Of a stretch of DNA of 64,000 nucleotides, positions 33,413 through 44,295 are shown in pieces (the stretch's first letter is position 1; each line of letters begins with the position of its first letter). The stretch is from Ottelia alismoides. Taxonomy: Eukaryota > Streptophyta > Magnoliopsida > Alismatales > Hydrocharitaceae. The stretch is from assembly GCA_037367405.1 (NCBI GenBank), contig JAZKJV010009629.1:872501-936500 (forward strand). The letters run 5' to 3'. Below the pieces are notes generated by a model, which worked only from the letters and a program-made list of their open reading frames with translations, was not told where the DNA came from and searched no databases. The translations under genes were made by a program, and so were the position numbers.

Positions 33413-36400
33413 TGATAAATCTGTAATTCATCACTCTGAAAGTTGAAAATAGACCTTTGTTCCCGAGTAATTAGATTCATATTTCCACTTATATTGCATA
33501 ATTAGCACTCATGCATGCATAACTAATATCTGCATTTTAGCATTCATATTTGCATTAAATAAGGAGCCAAATTCATTTGTAAATATTCACCTGTATATTA
33601 ACTAAAATACCCTATTTGTATATATTTTATACTAACTTCAAATCCAATAAAACCAACTCTTAAGTGTATATATTACTAACACTAATTAAAGAAAAATATC
33701 TAAAAATTACTAACTTGTAAAGTTGACCAATAAAACCCCAATCCAAGTTTGAAACTAGGAGCCTTAAAATGGACATATCTCTCTCATACAGTGTCCGATT
33801 CAGGTCTACTCACTTTTAAAGTAATATACATTCAAAGACCTTCAAAACAAGATTGATTTCATTAAAATCGGAGCTCGTATGCAAAAATTGGATTTTGGGC
33901 CCCTTTGTATATTGTACATATTGACCGTTTTACCCTTCATTTTATCCTTTTATTTTCTTAATTATTAAAAATCCAAAAAAATGATTAACTTGTAAATATT
34001 CTTTTTATATTTTCTCTACTTTATTTTGATTTTTCTCTCTTTAAAAAATGACAAAAAAAATACAAAAGATAAAATGTGCTATTTTATATATATAAGGTAC
34101 CACACAAAAATACATTTCATATATATACGATTTAATTTGATTTTTGGCCCTTCAAGAAAGTTGTAGATCTCATCGAGACGAGCAACTTTCATTTTGACCA
34201 CTTTTTGATTTAATCCCTTTTGTTATTTCTTTTTGATTTTCTTTACATTTAATTTTTGAATTTTCTAGGAGCGACATGTGGCAGCTCCCGGAGCTGCCAC
34301 ATGTCACCCCTTTTATTTTCATTATTTTTGGATTTATTTTATTATTTTAGGATTTATTATTATTATCTTATTATTACTATTTTAATTATTTTTAGTAGCC
34401 TACTATATAATTTTATTAATTATTTATTTTATCCCCCTTTTACCTCTTCTCCCCTTACTTGTCTTCCACTCCAAGCCAATAACTCACCACTTCCTCCACC
34501 ATCCCTCCATCTTCTCCACCTCTTTTCTAACTCCCTCCTCCTCTTTATATTCTCATCTCCTTCTCTATTTTTCTTCATTCGTTGTATTCAAGAGAAGTGA
34601 GGTCGAGCCCCTTTAAGCTTCAGGTGATAGCTGTAGGAGACGAGACGAGCGATGACAACCTCAAGGCGAGATCTGCGGTTAATCTCTGCGTAGGGGCTGT
34701 CAGCCAAGCTCATGGAGCTTCTCCGATTTTCGATCGCCAAATCAGATCGAGGCCATGACGATGAGAGCCGCACATCGCAGCTCCACCTTCGGCGACCACA
34801 CATGTATATTTTCTATCCTATCTTTTCATTTCATTTTTTATCTAACATATTTCCATATTGTTCATCATTCAACAAATCCATCACAATCACTACACACACC
34901 CTTTTCCTTCATTGCATTTTATTTACAGTTTACATTAAAAAAATACAACAAAAAATAAGAAAAAATAAAAAAAAGAGAATAGGAGGAAGCAGCTGCCTCC
35001 GCTCCCCTTGCCTCCACGCTGTGGCCAGCCACCGCCGGCGACCTCTCCTGACACCAGCCAAGCTGTCGCCCCAGCCGCAAGCGACCCCCAGGCTCCGCCA
35101 TCTTCTACTAGTGGCCGGCTGCAACTCAGCCGCTCGGCCAGGGCCCGCCTCCCGTCCTGCCAACGCCGCGCCGCCCTCCGCACGTGAGGCGGCCCCGCAC
35201 CTCCTTCTACGCCTGCAGCAACTTCCCCGGCTACTCCAGCGCCGTCCTCGCGGTGGACGCCCCTCGCACCGCTCCACTTGCTCGCCGACCTTTCACCTCC
35301 CCCTCGAGGGCGCTCGACACCGTACACCTCCTCCAGACGCGCAGCCCCTCGCCACGGCCGTCCATCTCACCAGCGCTGCCATCTTGCCATCTCTGTGTGC
35401 CGTCCGCATCAGCCGCGCGCCGTCGCCTCGCACTGCCCCACATTGACTGCACGTTGCCCTCGTGCGGCGGCCACCGCCCTTCACCCCCCCCCCCCCGCCG
35501 CCCACTATCCTTGCCGTGAGCCCTAGCTTGCAGGAGAGGAAAAGAAAAGGTCCAATTGTCCTTATTTTAATTTTGTGAAAATTGTAATTTTGTCTTTTTA
35601 AGTTTATTTAATTGCAAACGAGTCCCTGTCCACATTTCAGTTCATTCAACTTTTATTTTGATTGCACAGACAACCCTGACTTTGATCATTAATTTGGAAG
35701 TCATTTTTGCATCATTTTTTATTAGAAGAAATGCACTTTGATGAACAACTAATTCTTTATCCCTTGGCTAATTATTTGCATTTTTGTGAGCATTAGATAT
35801 TTTATTAAAAATCAGATATTGAAAATCAGTGATATTTTACCTATTTATTCTCTGAAATTGGCATAGCCTTATTTATTGCTCTAAAAATTGTAGAACAAAT
35901 GTGGATGATGCCTCTCATTGTGCCTTAATTACTATCCGAGTTTCATCGAAATTGGAGTTTTCATTTGCATAAAATAAATTCCTTAAGGATTTAGGTAATT
36001 GATTATTATTTAAATCCACAAAGATTATTTTTGAGAACTTTCAACTCTCATGATTCCTTATTAAAATATCTATTTGAGATAAATAGCTCTATGGATAATT
36101 TGATTTCATGGATTAATTAGGAATTAAATACTCATAATCACTCTTTTTCAGTAAAATATTCATAAAAAAATTCATAAAGTGTTAGAAAATTCTAAAAAAA
36201 TACTATAGCTTAATTTCTTCATGTTTATCTTCCAGTAAATTTTTCATAATTTTTGCATATCATTTGCACTAAAAATTGCATAAAAACCCTAAAAAAGTTT
36301 GCATTTTTCATTTGTGCATTTTAAACCCAAAAATTAAAAAAAAATCTATTTTGCATTAATAATTGAATTAGGCTCACAAGAAAAATATAATTTGGTCATT

Positions 36401-36743
36401 TTGGAATAATTTCAGATTAAAATTAAATTGGGCTAAGTTGTTGATTTTCTTAATAACCTAGTTCATTCGCATCAGTGCATCAACATTTTTATTGCATAAA
36501 AAATTTAAAAAAATCCCACTAGGAAAATCACGATCTAATCCCTCTGACTTGACCCCGAGTTGTTTCTTTGCCTCCTTGAGTTGACCCTAGGGCTTGCCCA
36601 GGCTAAACAGACATAAAACCACACGTTAATTCAATCGACGATTCATCGATTTGTGCGGTTATTTTTAATCGATCCGGATTTATCCGACTACAACGAAATC
36701 ATCAATTGGACAACATTAAAAAGGATAAAAATCGGGTTTATCA
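33413..36743 (+). repeat. Element C 3' LTR
   Basis: 3331 bp, partner of 23188-26513, with intact TG...CA ends (TGATAAAT ... TTTATCA). The GC-rich island is at 34980-35525 and has small insertions and deletions relative to the 5' copy, including a 13-C run at 35484-35496. The 244-codon frame at 34712-35446 crosses the T-rich stretch and the island, and is not shared by the other LTR, so it is not a gene. Confidence 0.9.
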
Positions 36744-36748
36744 CTCAC
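36744..36748. repeat. Target site duplication of element C, right copy
   Basis: CTCAC after the LTR end TTTATCA, identical to 23183-23187. Confidence 0.85.
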
Positions 36749-37200
36749 ATAATCTACAACAAGCAGAATGTACTCGAATCTCTGACTCTTAGGAATGGAC
36801 CCATGAAATCGATGCCCCATGTGTCAAAAACCTCACAGAAGTGAATGGGCTGCATCGACATCATATCACACTTTCCACAGGTGCCCATCCTCTAGCAGTC
36901 AGTACACCTCTTCACGAATTCATCAGAATCCTTGAAGAGAGTAGGCCACCATAGGTCAGATTGGAGCACTTTCTGTGCTGTCCTCCTCCCAGAATGATGT
37001 CCTCCTGCCTCAAGCTTGTGGCAGTATGTGAGGACGTTGTGATGCTCCTCCTGAAGAATGCACCGATGCCAGACACTATCCTCCCTTTCATGATAAAGGG
37101 TGGGATCCTCCCAATGGTACGACTTGGCCTTCGTAAGGAAAGTCTCAAGTCGCTGACTGGGCCAACCTTGTGAACTTTCTTGGCAACAAGATAGTTCACA
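36749..37200 (-). pseudogene. Integrase N-terminal zinc region of element B
   Basis: Minus-strand words CHKLEAGGHHSGRRT and KRCTDC are the HHCC zinc-binding domain (about 37025-36890), followed by GIDFMGPF and the start of the catalytic core VDYV, whose Asp codon is at 36752-36754. The frame is then cut by element C and continues at 23187. A stop replaces one residue after KRCTDC. Confidence 0.8.
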
Positions 37201-38850
37201 ATGTCAGCGTATCATGGGAGTGAGGTGATAACAAGGATTTCCTCGCATGGGAAGGTCTCTGTAATAGGTGTAATCTGATCTGAATCCTCAAGGTTCTCTA
37301 ATCAGAAGAGGTGATCTGCCACCACATTCTTGACTCCAGGCTTATCCTTAATCTTTATATCAAACTCCTGGAGTAGAAGGATCCATCAAGTTAATCTGTC
37401 TTTGGCATCCTTCTTTGCCATGAGGTTTCGAATGGTGATGTGATCTGTAAAAATAGTCACTCTAGATCCAAGAATATACTATCTGAATTTATCCAAAGCA
37501 AAGACTATGGCTAGCATCTCTTTCTCAGTGACGGTGTAGTTCCGCTGAGATGTATCCAAAGTCCAGCTAGCGTAGTGAATGGTATTAGACAATCCATCCC
37601 TCCTCTGTCCTATCACGACCCCTACGACAAAATTAGAAGTATCCGCCATGATCTCGAATGGGAGAGACCAATCGGGTGGCTGAAGGACATGAGACTCAAC
37701 AACTAATCCCTCGAGAGTCTCAAATGACTCTAGATACTTATCATCTACAATGAACTCGGTGTCTTTTATCAGCAAATCAGTATGTGGTCGGGCAATACGA
37801 TTGAAATCCTGAATAAATCGTCGGTAGAAACCGACATGCCCTAGAAAAGATTGCAACTGTCGCAAATTGGACGGTGAATTGAGTTTATTAAAAGTATCCA
37901 CCTTGGTCGGATCGACCTCCATGCCCCTGTTAGAGATGATATGGCCAATCATCATCCCCTGAGTCACCATGCAGTGAATCTTCTCCTAAGATAATACAAG
38001 ATGGACCTTTATACAACGCTGAAGCACACGGTCTAGGCAATCAGGATAAGCATCGAACCCATCGTCATAGACCAAAAAGTCATCTGTGAAGACCTCTAAA
38101 CAATCACCCACCGTGTCCGAAAAGATGGAAAGCATGCACCTTTGGAATGTACCCGGGCATTACATAAACCAAAGGGAATCTGTCTAAAGGCATACGTCCC
38201 AAACAGACATGTGAATGTCGTTTTCTCCTAGTCTTCGGGCGCTATGGCTGCCCGGTTGTATCCGAAGTACCCGTCAAGGAAACTATAGTGAATCTTCCCA
38301 GCTAGCCTCTCGATAATCTGATCAATAAATGGCAGCGGGAAATGATCCTTCTTGGTGGCCTTATTCAATCATTTGTAGTCCACACAGACCCTCCAAGAAG
38401 TGGGTACCCGGGTAGCTATCTCCTCTCCAGACTCGCTCAAAACTATAGTGATACCCGTCTTCTTGGGTACCACATGTAATGAACTAACCCACTTAGAGTC
38501 GGAGATGGTAGATAAAATCACTGCTCCACCACTTTGATATCTCTTTCATGACCACATCTTGAAGATTCAGGTTCAGCCGTTGCTAGAACTCACGTGATGG
38601 CTTGGCGTCCTCTTCAAGATAAATGTGGTGGGAGCATATGGCCGAACTTATCCCCTAGAGATCATTTACGCTCCATCCAATTGCCTTACAGTTTCTTTTA
38701 AGAACCTCCATCAAATGAGATTCTTGATCTCCAGTCAAATCCGCTGAGATAATGACAGGGAACATCTATGACTCACCCGCAAGGAATATGTATTTCATCA
38801 ACTGTGACAAGATTTTCAGTTCTGGACAACTGAGAGCTGGCAAATCTGGC
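37200..38850 (-). pseudogene. Reverse transcriptase and RNase H of element B
   Basis: RT begins near 38830 with MFPVIISADLTGDQ and CKAIGWSVNDL, words shared with F at 54840-54940. The catalytic motif is FTDDFLVY near 38090-38065, with both Asp present. The RT thumb and RNase H part is open at 37970-37479: [34 protein letters not shown] (RNase H first Asp) and NYTVTEKEMLAIVFALDKF. Several stops and frameshifts lie between 38700 and 37970. The enzyme would copy the element RNA inside the particle. Confidence 0.85.
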
Positions 38851-38897
38851 TTCTGAAATGTTTGAGTGAAGGCAACCAGATCTTTATGCGAGAACTC

Positions 38898-39188
38898 TCA
38901 CTGCGTGTGAAAATCTGACGAAGGCGACCCTGCTGGTGTATCTGTAATCTCTGATGGCTCACTCTCCGCCCTAACTGTCAGTTTTGTGGGAATCAGATAG
39001 GGTAAATAATCATCAAAGTCATTCCAATCAATGCATGAATCTGAGGGATGTGAATCGGAAGAACATGAAATATACTCTGCTTCTCTATGTTGACCACGAT
39101 CATCAGCCTCAAATGTGTCCGGTGCCAAGAGTGTGCTCTCTGAACTCTCATCTGCCAAAATATGTAAGTTTGCAGTGTCTGAAGGCAT
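38898..39188 (-). pseudogene. Acidic linker between protease and RT, element B
   Basis: A 96-codon frame rich in Asp, Glu and Ser with DDYLPYLI-like words. Elements C (30814-31320) and F (54371-54760) have an acidic linker at the same place. It has no recognised fold; position alone supports the call. Confidence 0.5.
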
Positions 39189-39602
39189 GACAAGAGCTCG
39201 TGATACGGGGGTCTGACCAAACTACTTCATCATCTATGATCACAAAGTCGCATTCATGGTGGATATCTCGCTCTGCATCTGTCATCTGCTCTGAATCTCT
39301 CGACTGCTCGGACTAGGCTGAATCTCTCGCTCTGGTCTCTTCAATCATCTCTATTTGTACACTTTCGCCCTCGAAATGAAAGTATACCTTCCCACTATTA
39401 TGGTTGGACACTGCCTTGGTTGTGGCCAAGAATGTACGTCCTAGAATGATGGGGTATCTGTCACAGACTCATGGATCTCCATGTCTAGTACGACAAAGTC
39501 CATGGGGAATTTCATTATCTGAATTGAGATGACCATGTCCTACAACAACCCCTTCAGCCTTTTGACAGATCTATCAGCAAACTGAAGGACTGTCTTGCTC
39601 TG

Positions 39603-40244
39603 TCAAAGAGGGACAAACTCGAATCGGTTGAGTAAGGCTATCGGAAGAAGGTTAATAGAAGAGCCACTATCTAATAGGGTATGATCGAACCACTGCTCAT
39701 GGATGTGGCATGTGACATATGAAGCTCCTGCATCGGGTCTCTTGGCTGGAAATCGATTCTGAATCGTGAAGCAAGTGGCACGAGTCAGCACATGGATCTC
39801 TGCATTGTGGTTCCTCCTCTTCCTACGGATGGTGGTCTTCTCTCTCAGGTTCTTCTGGAAGAGATGGATGTGCTCTAGTGCCTCCTGTAGAGTCAGTTGT
39901 ACCTGGAATCGATCAACCATCTTTTCGCTGAACTCTAGCTGGTGTTTCTTTTCATGATTTTCTGTTTTATTCCCCTTCCCTAAGAGGAGTGCTTGAGGGA
40001 AGGGTATGGAGGGACCCTCTCCAGAGAGATGAGGGTCAAGAATAGGCTCCTGCGCATGTAGTAAAATAGAATCCATACTGAGATCATCAATCAACACGGA
40101 TGGACTCACAGGGGATACAAAAACCTTTATATTATTTATATTTTGTTCTTTTCTATTTTTCCATTTTTTATATTTTTCTAAAACTGTCTTGAGATATAGA
40201 AGGAGATAACACACCTGAAGGAAAATTGATGGCATCAGCACCAT
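39603..40244 (-). pseudogene. Protease region of element B
   Basis: A 213-codon frame with LLDSGSSINLLP near its end, the aspartic protease active site (D-S-G) of Athila-like elements. An N-terminal part with LTLQEALEHIHLFQKNLRE corresponds to the gag-protease boundary seen in C and F. The frame stops soon after the active site; the remainder (VQLAD/ILG part) lies in other frames towards 39400. Of the three protease copies in this window, only this one keeps the normal D-S-G triad. Confidence 0.75.
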
Positions 40245-40334
40245 CTACAGGATCTGGACTAGCGGTATCAGCACTGCACTCTGACTAACCAACTAGAATA
40301 CTAGTGGCATCAGCACCACCTTCTTCTACTGGAA

Positions 40335-41330
40335 TCACGACGGCTTCATTATCGTCAATTGGATCAACATCCTTGTGGCTGCAGTGCCACCACCACCATC
40401 ATCATGAGCGGCATCAGCACTGCTACCATCCTTATCTAGCGCTCCAGAATCTCCTAGTGGTCGTCGCTCAGACGAGTCGCCACCGGCTGACATCCTACCA
40501 CTCCTAAGTGTCACAAAATCCACATCAAATACATAGGAAGAAATATCACCTAAAGTATCACTAGGAGTGGTAGTCTCTGTAAATTGTACCTGCTCAGATT
40601 TTCTCTTCAGATTGTTTGGATTAGGTTTAATCTGAGCTGGTATGGCGACCTTGCCCTTGATAATCTCCCTCATCTCCCACCAGAACTCATCCATCTCTCG
40701 CCGAAAGGATGCCTGCTGGTCAGAAAGTAAGCGGGTGGGGTCGTCAAGGGATGGGTTCTCATACACGGGTGCATGAGAATTAGACGAGTTGCCTCGTCGG
40801 AAATGAGGCTGAGGCTATTGCTTCTGGTAGTGAGGAGGAGGCTGAGAGTATTGTTGAGGTTGATATGGTTGCCTCCACTGTTGTCCTGATGGTAGGGACG
40901 AGGACCCTCATGGTGCTACTGCTGGTATTGCTGAGAGTGATGGGGTTGCTGCTGCTGGATGCTTTGTCCGGTCTGAGCTGGATATTGTTGCTAGGACGAG
41001 GTTCCTCTGATGGACCATCTGAAACCCAGGTGATCGTGATGGATCTCGGGCTGCTGCTGGTATCGGTCGTACCAAATCCCATTGACTTCCATCAATGGCT
41101 CCGGTTGGTCGAAGTGTGGCGGGGGAAGAACTGCTAGGGGCTGATCCGGCTGGTAGACCACCATCTGAGTGTCCAGAGATGGTGGTGGCTGCTGGTAGAG
41201 CTGCAGCTACTGGACTGTCTTTGCCTGGATGTGGTGAACCTAGCGGTATGTGTCAGAAGGCTGAGTAGAGCTGCTACTAGGATCAACCCGTGACCTGAGA
41301 CAGGGCTGGGAAGCCGTTTGTGCCTCATGG
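40335..41330 (-). pseudogene. Gag C-terminal part of element B
   Basis: Minus-strand frames give a Gln/Pro-rich linker (PYQPQQYSQPPPHYQKQ near 40880-40830), then an open frame 40766-40335 with SFRREMDEFWWEMREII and FVTLRSGR. The LRSGR word near the gag-protease junction is found in Athila elements, and F has SLRSGR at 53263. One stop separates the linker from the following frame. Confidence 0.7.
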
Positions 41331-41395
41331 AGACACATGATCTGAGTCTTCAGGTCACTCAGTGTTTATGCCAACTGGTCAATCTGGTTTAGGAC

Positions 41396-42500
41396 CTAGT
41401 ATTGCTTCTTCTCAATGATCTCTATACAGTCCAACTTCTTACTTATGAGGCCCATGTCAGCGGCTGGGTATTCGGCTTGTGCTACTGCTGATGAAGTAGA
41501 AGGACCACCATCGATGCGTGCAATCCTTTGGTATGAGATCGCCTGTGGGAGGGGCTTCCCCTGAGTGTAGACCCTAGTCTGGGACATCATTATGTAGTTT
41601 TCTACCATCTCCTCATAGATTACCATACTTGGTCCTCGTCCTTGGTAAAATAGGGCCCTCCGCATGAGGCGTTTACTAGCCCATGCAGCTCCGGTGTCGG
41701 CTCACAAAAGAAGCTCTGTACAAGGTTGGGATTTGATATCTCGTGATGTGTACACCGGTCAATGAGCTCTCTTAATAGATCCCAAGCCTTGTGAAACTGC
41801 TCGTTTGGGATCATGGTGAAATTGTTGATCATGGCTCGCACTACGTTGGTCCGACTGAGTGGATAGTACTTGCTCAAGTACTCGGTCCGGAGCTGCTCCT
41901 AGATAGGACATACCTCCCTAAATGCTTCAGCCAGTAGGCTGCTCTATCGACCAAGGAAAATGGAAAGGCAATCATCTTGATCATATCCTCGTCCACAAAT
42001 CTTTCGGTTCAGATCATCTCGAACTCCTGCAGATGGAGGTGCGACTCCTCCATGGATAGCCCATGGAACTTGGGCAGTAACTAGATGATCTGGGGGTGAA
42101 GCTCGAAGTCATCCAGGATATCCGGAAGCCGATTCCAATGGTGGGTGAGGGTTGCACCGGGGTTGTACAACTGCCTTATCGTCCATGGTGGTCTGTCTGG
42201 CTCCTGCTTGTCATATGGGCATCTGTCTCCTCCTCTAGCTATTGGTATCTCTCCACCGGCTAGTCTCTATAGCTCTGCTCTACCGGCTTGCATCAACGTC
42301 AGCTCTCATCGTACCTCGGCTATAAATGCTCCCAGGTCTCTGATCTGTCACTACATGGTCTCCAGTGAGACTAATAGTTTGTTGTTGATAGCGGCCTGGT
42401 CAAGTACATACGTTGATCTCTACGGTTGCTCATCAGTGCGTCCCTCATCGTTGGCCATCTCTTGGGTCTCTGCAAAGGCAAAAGACCCCAACTCAGGTGT
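41396..42500 (-). pseudogene. Gag core of element B
   Basis: Open pieces at 41877-41620 and 41665-41396 carry QFHKAWDLLRELIDRCTHH and LHGLVNASCGG, matching the capsid-like gag core of F at 52090-52260. Upstream, near 42090-41920, LLPKFHG and AFPFSLVDRAAYWLK are recognisable in another frame. Gag would form the particle shell. Frameshifts break it at least three times. Confidence 0.75.
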
Positions 42501-42518
42501 CATCAAGTGAATAAATAA

Positions 42519-42758
42519 TTATGCTGGCTTCTGCTCTGCCACCTTAGGACCGGTAGAAGGGTGGTCAAAGGAGAATAGGGTGGTAGCAAACTCAGGTTCA
42601 GAGAGCAGGTTTAGGCTCTCTGAATACGCCCTAGATGAGTGGAGAGGAGTGCTCGAAAGTGGCGCTGTCAAAGGCAGCCTAAGGGACCTCCTTACAATCA
42701 TCGTGATATGGGGATTTATGAGGTTTGGATCTAGAATGCAAACAAGATAAGAAGTCAA
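42519..42758 (-). pseudogene. Probable gag N-terminus of element B
   Basis: A 79-codon frame (RRSLRLPLTAPLSST...) directly upstream of the gag core in transcription order. It has no recognised domain; its position between leader and gag core suggests the start of the gag polyprotein. The true start codon is not clear. Confidence 0.4.
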
Positions 42759-44092
42759 ACCCCAAGTTCACCTACTCAATACTCGAGCTGATGACCGTGT
42801 AACATCGGTAGTTAAGCTTATCAATTTTTATTAGGGTGATAAATCAATCTATCAGAGCGATTAAACGAGCTGTTAGGAGCCCATACTCGCAGGAGACTGG
42901 CCCAATCTCACAACTACTTTTTCCTAGTCAGTATGTGTGCAGCATTTACCGGCTACCCGATTTGCCTAATCTGCTAAGGAAGTCCCGGATCGATTACCGT
43001 CTACCCAGTAAAATCCGTGCTGGAGAACAACTAACCACAAGATCAATAGTCTGAAGAAAGATCGGATGTGGCTCTACCTAGTTTGCGGGTCACTCTCTCG
43101 CTGTAGATAAATCAACCAATGAGGGGGTGACTCTCCCCAAAACAAGAATTTTTCAATGAGGTGTATCTTAGGGTCAAGTTTGCATTAACATTCCCAATTT
43201 TATTTGGTTATCTCTTTTTTAGGTATTTTTCTAAAGTAATACAACGCCTAACGAATTTTTGATTTCCTTGATTATTTTGAGTCCAATAAAACATGGGGAG
43301 GAAGTTTAAAAAACCGATGTGCAATCAAATGCAACAATGCATGCAGAGATAGAAATGCATATCTGATTCCAACACTCTACATGCAGGGTGATCCGCGCAT
43401 AAAATAAAAGGCAAAAAATAAACTATCTATATGATGCACGAGGAAATCGGCCTTAGATAAGAAACTTCTATTAACCATGAAGAACAAGTAGCTAATTGGG
43501 AAGAGAGACCAGAGTCCGGTCTTCGATGTCGATCGTTGCCCACTACAATGGGTCATGCCAGCGTTGTATACGGCCTCTCTCGGCACGTGGTCTCTAATAC
43601 CAGTATGTTAACTTTTTAAATTTTTATTTTAGCTAAGTCCAATTATGACATATACGTACATATAAGCAATTAGGTGTGGGACCTTACCTAATTACGTCAC
43701 AGTCAATATAAATTCCTAAGTCTAGGGGATAAAACCTCGAGAATAAATAAGAAATAAAATGCGATAAAAACAAAACCACAAAAAACCGCGGTGAGGTCCC
43801 CTGAGTACACCATTACTCGGCGAAACAAACCTCAAAGTCTAAGTCCAAAGAGAGTGTTCAAAGTCTAATTATTACAATAATATGTTTATGCAAATAATAA
43901 CTATCTATATAATATAACTAAATCATCCTGCTCTTCTACTTCTCCTCAAGTACAGGTTCCTCCAACAGTAAGCCGAAGCATCCCTTGGGTGGTTCCTCGC
44001 ATGAAAAGTGAAACAAAAAAGATGTCAAAAACAGTTATAACAAATAGATAAGCAAAATGATCAAAAAAATGAAATAAGACTGCTAAGCCGTG
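42759..44092 (-). other. Leader of element B
   Basis: The region between primer site and gag. No coding content is supported. It is shorter than the leader in F (about 1.7 kb) and I could not align it with confidence. Confidence 0.5.
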
Positions 44093-44111
44093 CTCCCAGG
44101 CAACGGCACCA
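44093..44111 (-). promoter_or_regulatory. Primer binding site of element B (Asp-tRNA type)
   Basis: The minus strand reads TGGTGCCGTTGCCTGGGAG, close to TGGCGCCGTTGCCGGGGA, the primer site of Athila/Tat-type elements. It begins three bases after the LTR end GGTCATCT, the same spacing as in E (63821-63823). Confidence 0.82.
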
Positions 44112-44114
44112 TTC

Positions 44115-44287
44115 AGATGACCACGTCCAATGACTCAGATTAAGTATGCAAGTAATCAAGGGTTGTTGTGACCTAAATCACTAAGCGCAATCAACAAGAA
44201 AAATAAAACCGCTCAAAGAAAATCAACAATTAGAACATGTAAGTGGTTCGCTATTTTTATATAACTGGTATAACCGCCAGGGTCGAA
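44115..44287 (-). repeat. Remnant of the 5' LTR of element B
   Basis: The last 170 bp or so of the LTR, matching 15445-15640 and the end of LTR E. It stops where the LINE tail begins at 44296. The rest of the LTR is not found to the right of the LINE, so it was lost by deletion or rearrangement. Confidence 0.7.
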
Positions 44288-44295
44288 TATTAGAG

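Larger units (their letters stand above)
23188..36743 (+). mobile_element. Element C: Athila-like element without RT or integrase
   Basis: A 13.6-kb plus-strand element inserted in the integrase of B, with LTRs of 3326 and 3331 bp and a 5-bp target duplication CTCAC. The interior (26514-33412) holds two primer-site-like junctions, an inverted LTR-derived island, a leader, gag traces, a protease-region frame (30022-31320) and a 3' UTR. RT, RNase H and integrase are absent, although the 3' UTR continues in register with that of F. It must have used proteins of a relative. The LTRs differ at many positions, so it is clearly older than element A and younger than B. Confidence 0.88.
36744..44287 (-). 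mobile_element. Element B, 5' portion: LTR end, primer site, gag, protease, RT, RNase H, integrase N-terminus
   Basis: The right part of the element whose 3' portion is at 15445-23187. In transcription order: an LTR remnant (44287-44115), an Asp-type primer site (44111-44093), a leader, gag (42758-40335), protease (40244-39603), RT and RNase H (38850-37200) and the integrase zinc region (37200-36749). The order is that of Athila-lineage Ty3/gypsy elements. Stops and frameshifts in every part show it is dead. Confidence 0.85.

Noticed and set aside
34712..35446. 244-codon open frame on the plus strand
   Set aside because: It lies in the LTR of element C, crossing a T-rich stretch and the GC-rich island. 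The matching position in the 5' LTR has a broken frame. High GC makes long chance frames likely.
40304..40507. Histidine-rich frame on the plus strand
   Set aside because: Antisense shadow of the gag C-terminal part of element B; the His run comes from a CAC/ATC repeat in the coding strand.
36749..44287. Endogenous pararetrovirus (caulimovirus-like)
   Set aside because: RT and RNase H are followed by an integrase with HHCC and D-D-E regions, and LTRs with an Asp-type primer site are present; no movement or coat protein motif was seen.
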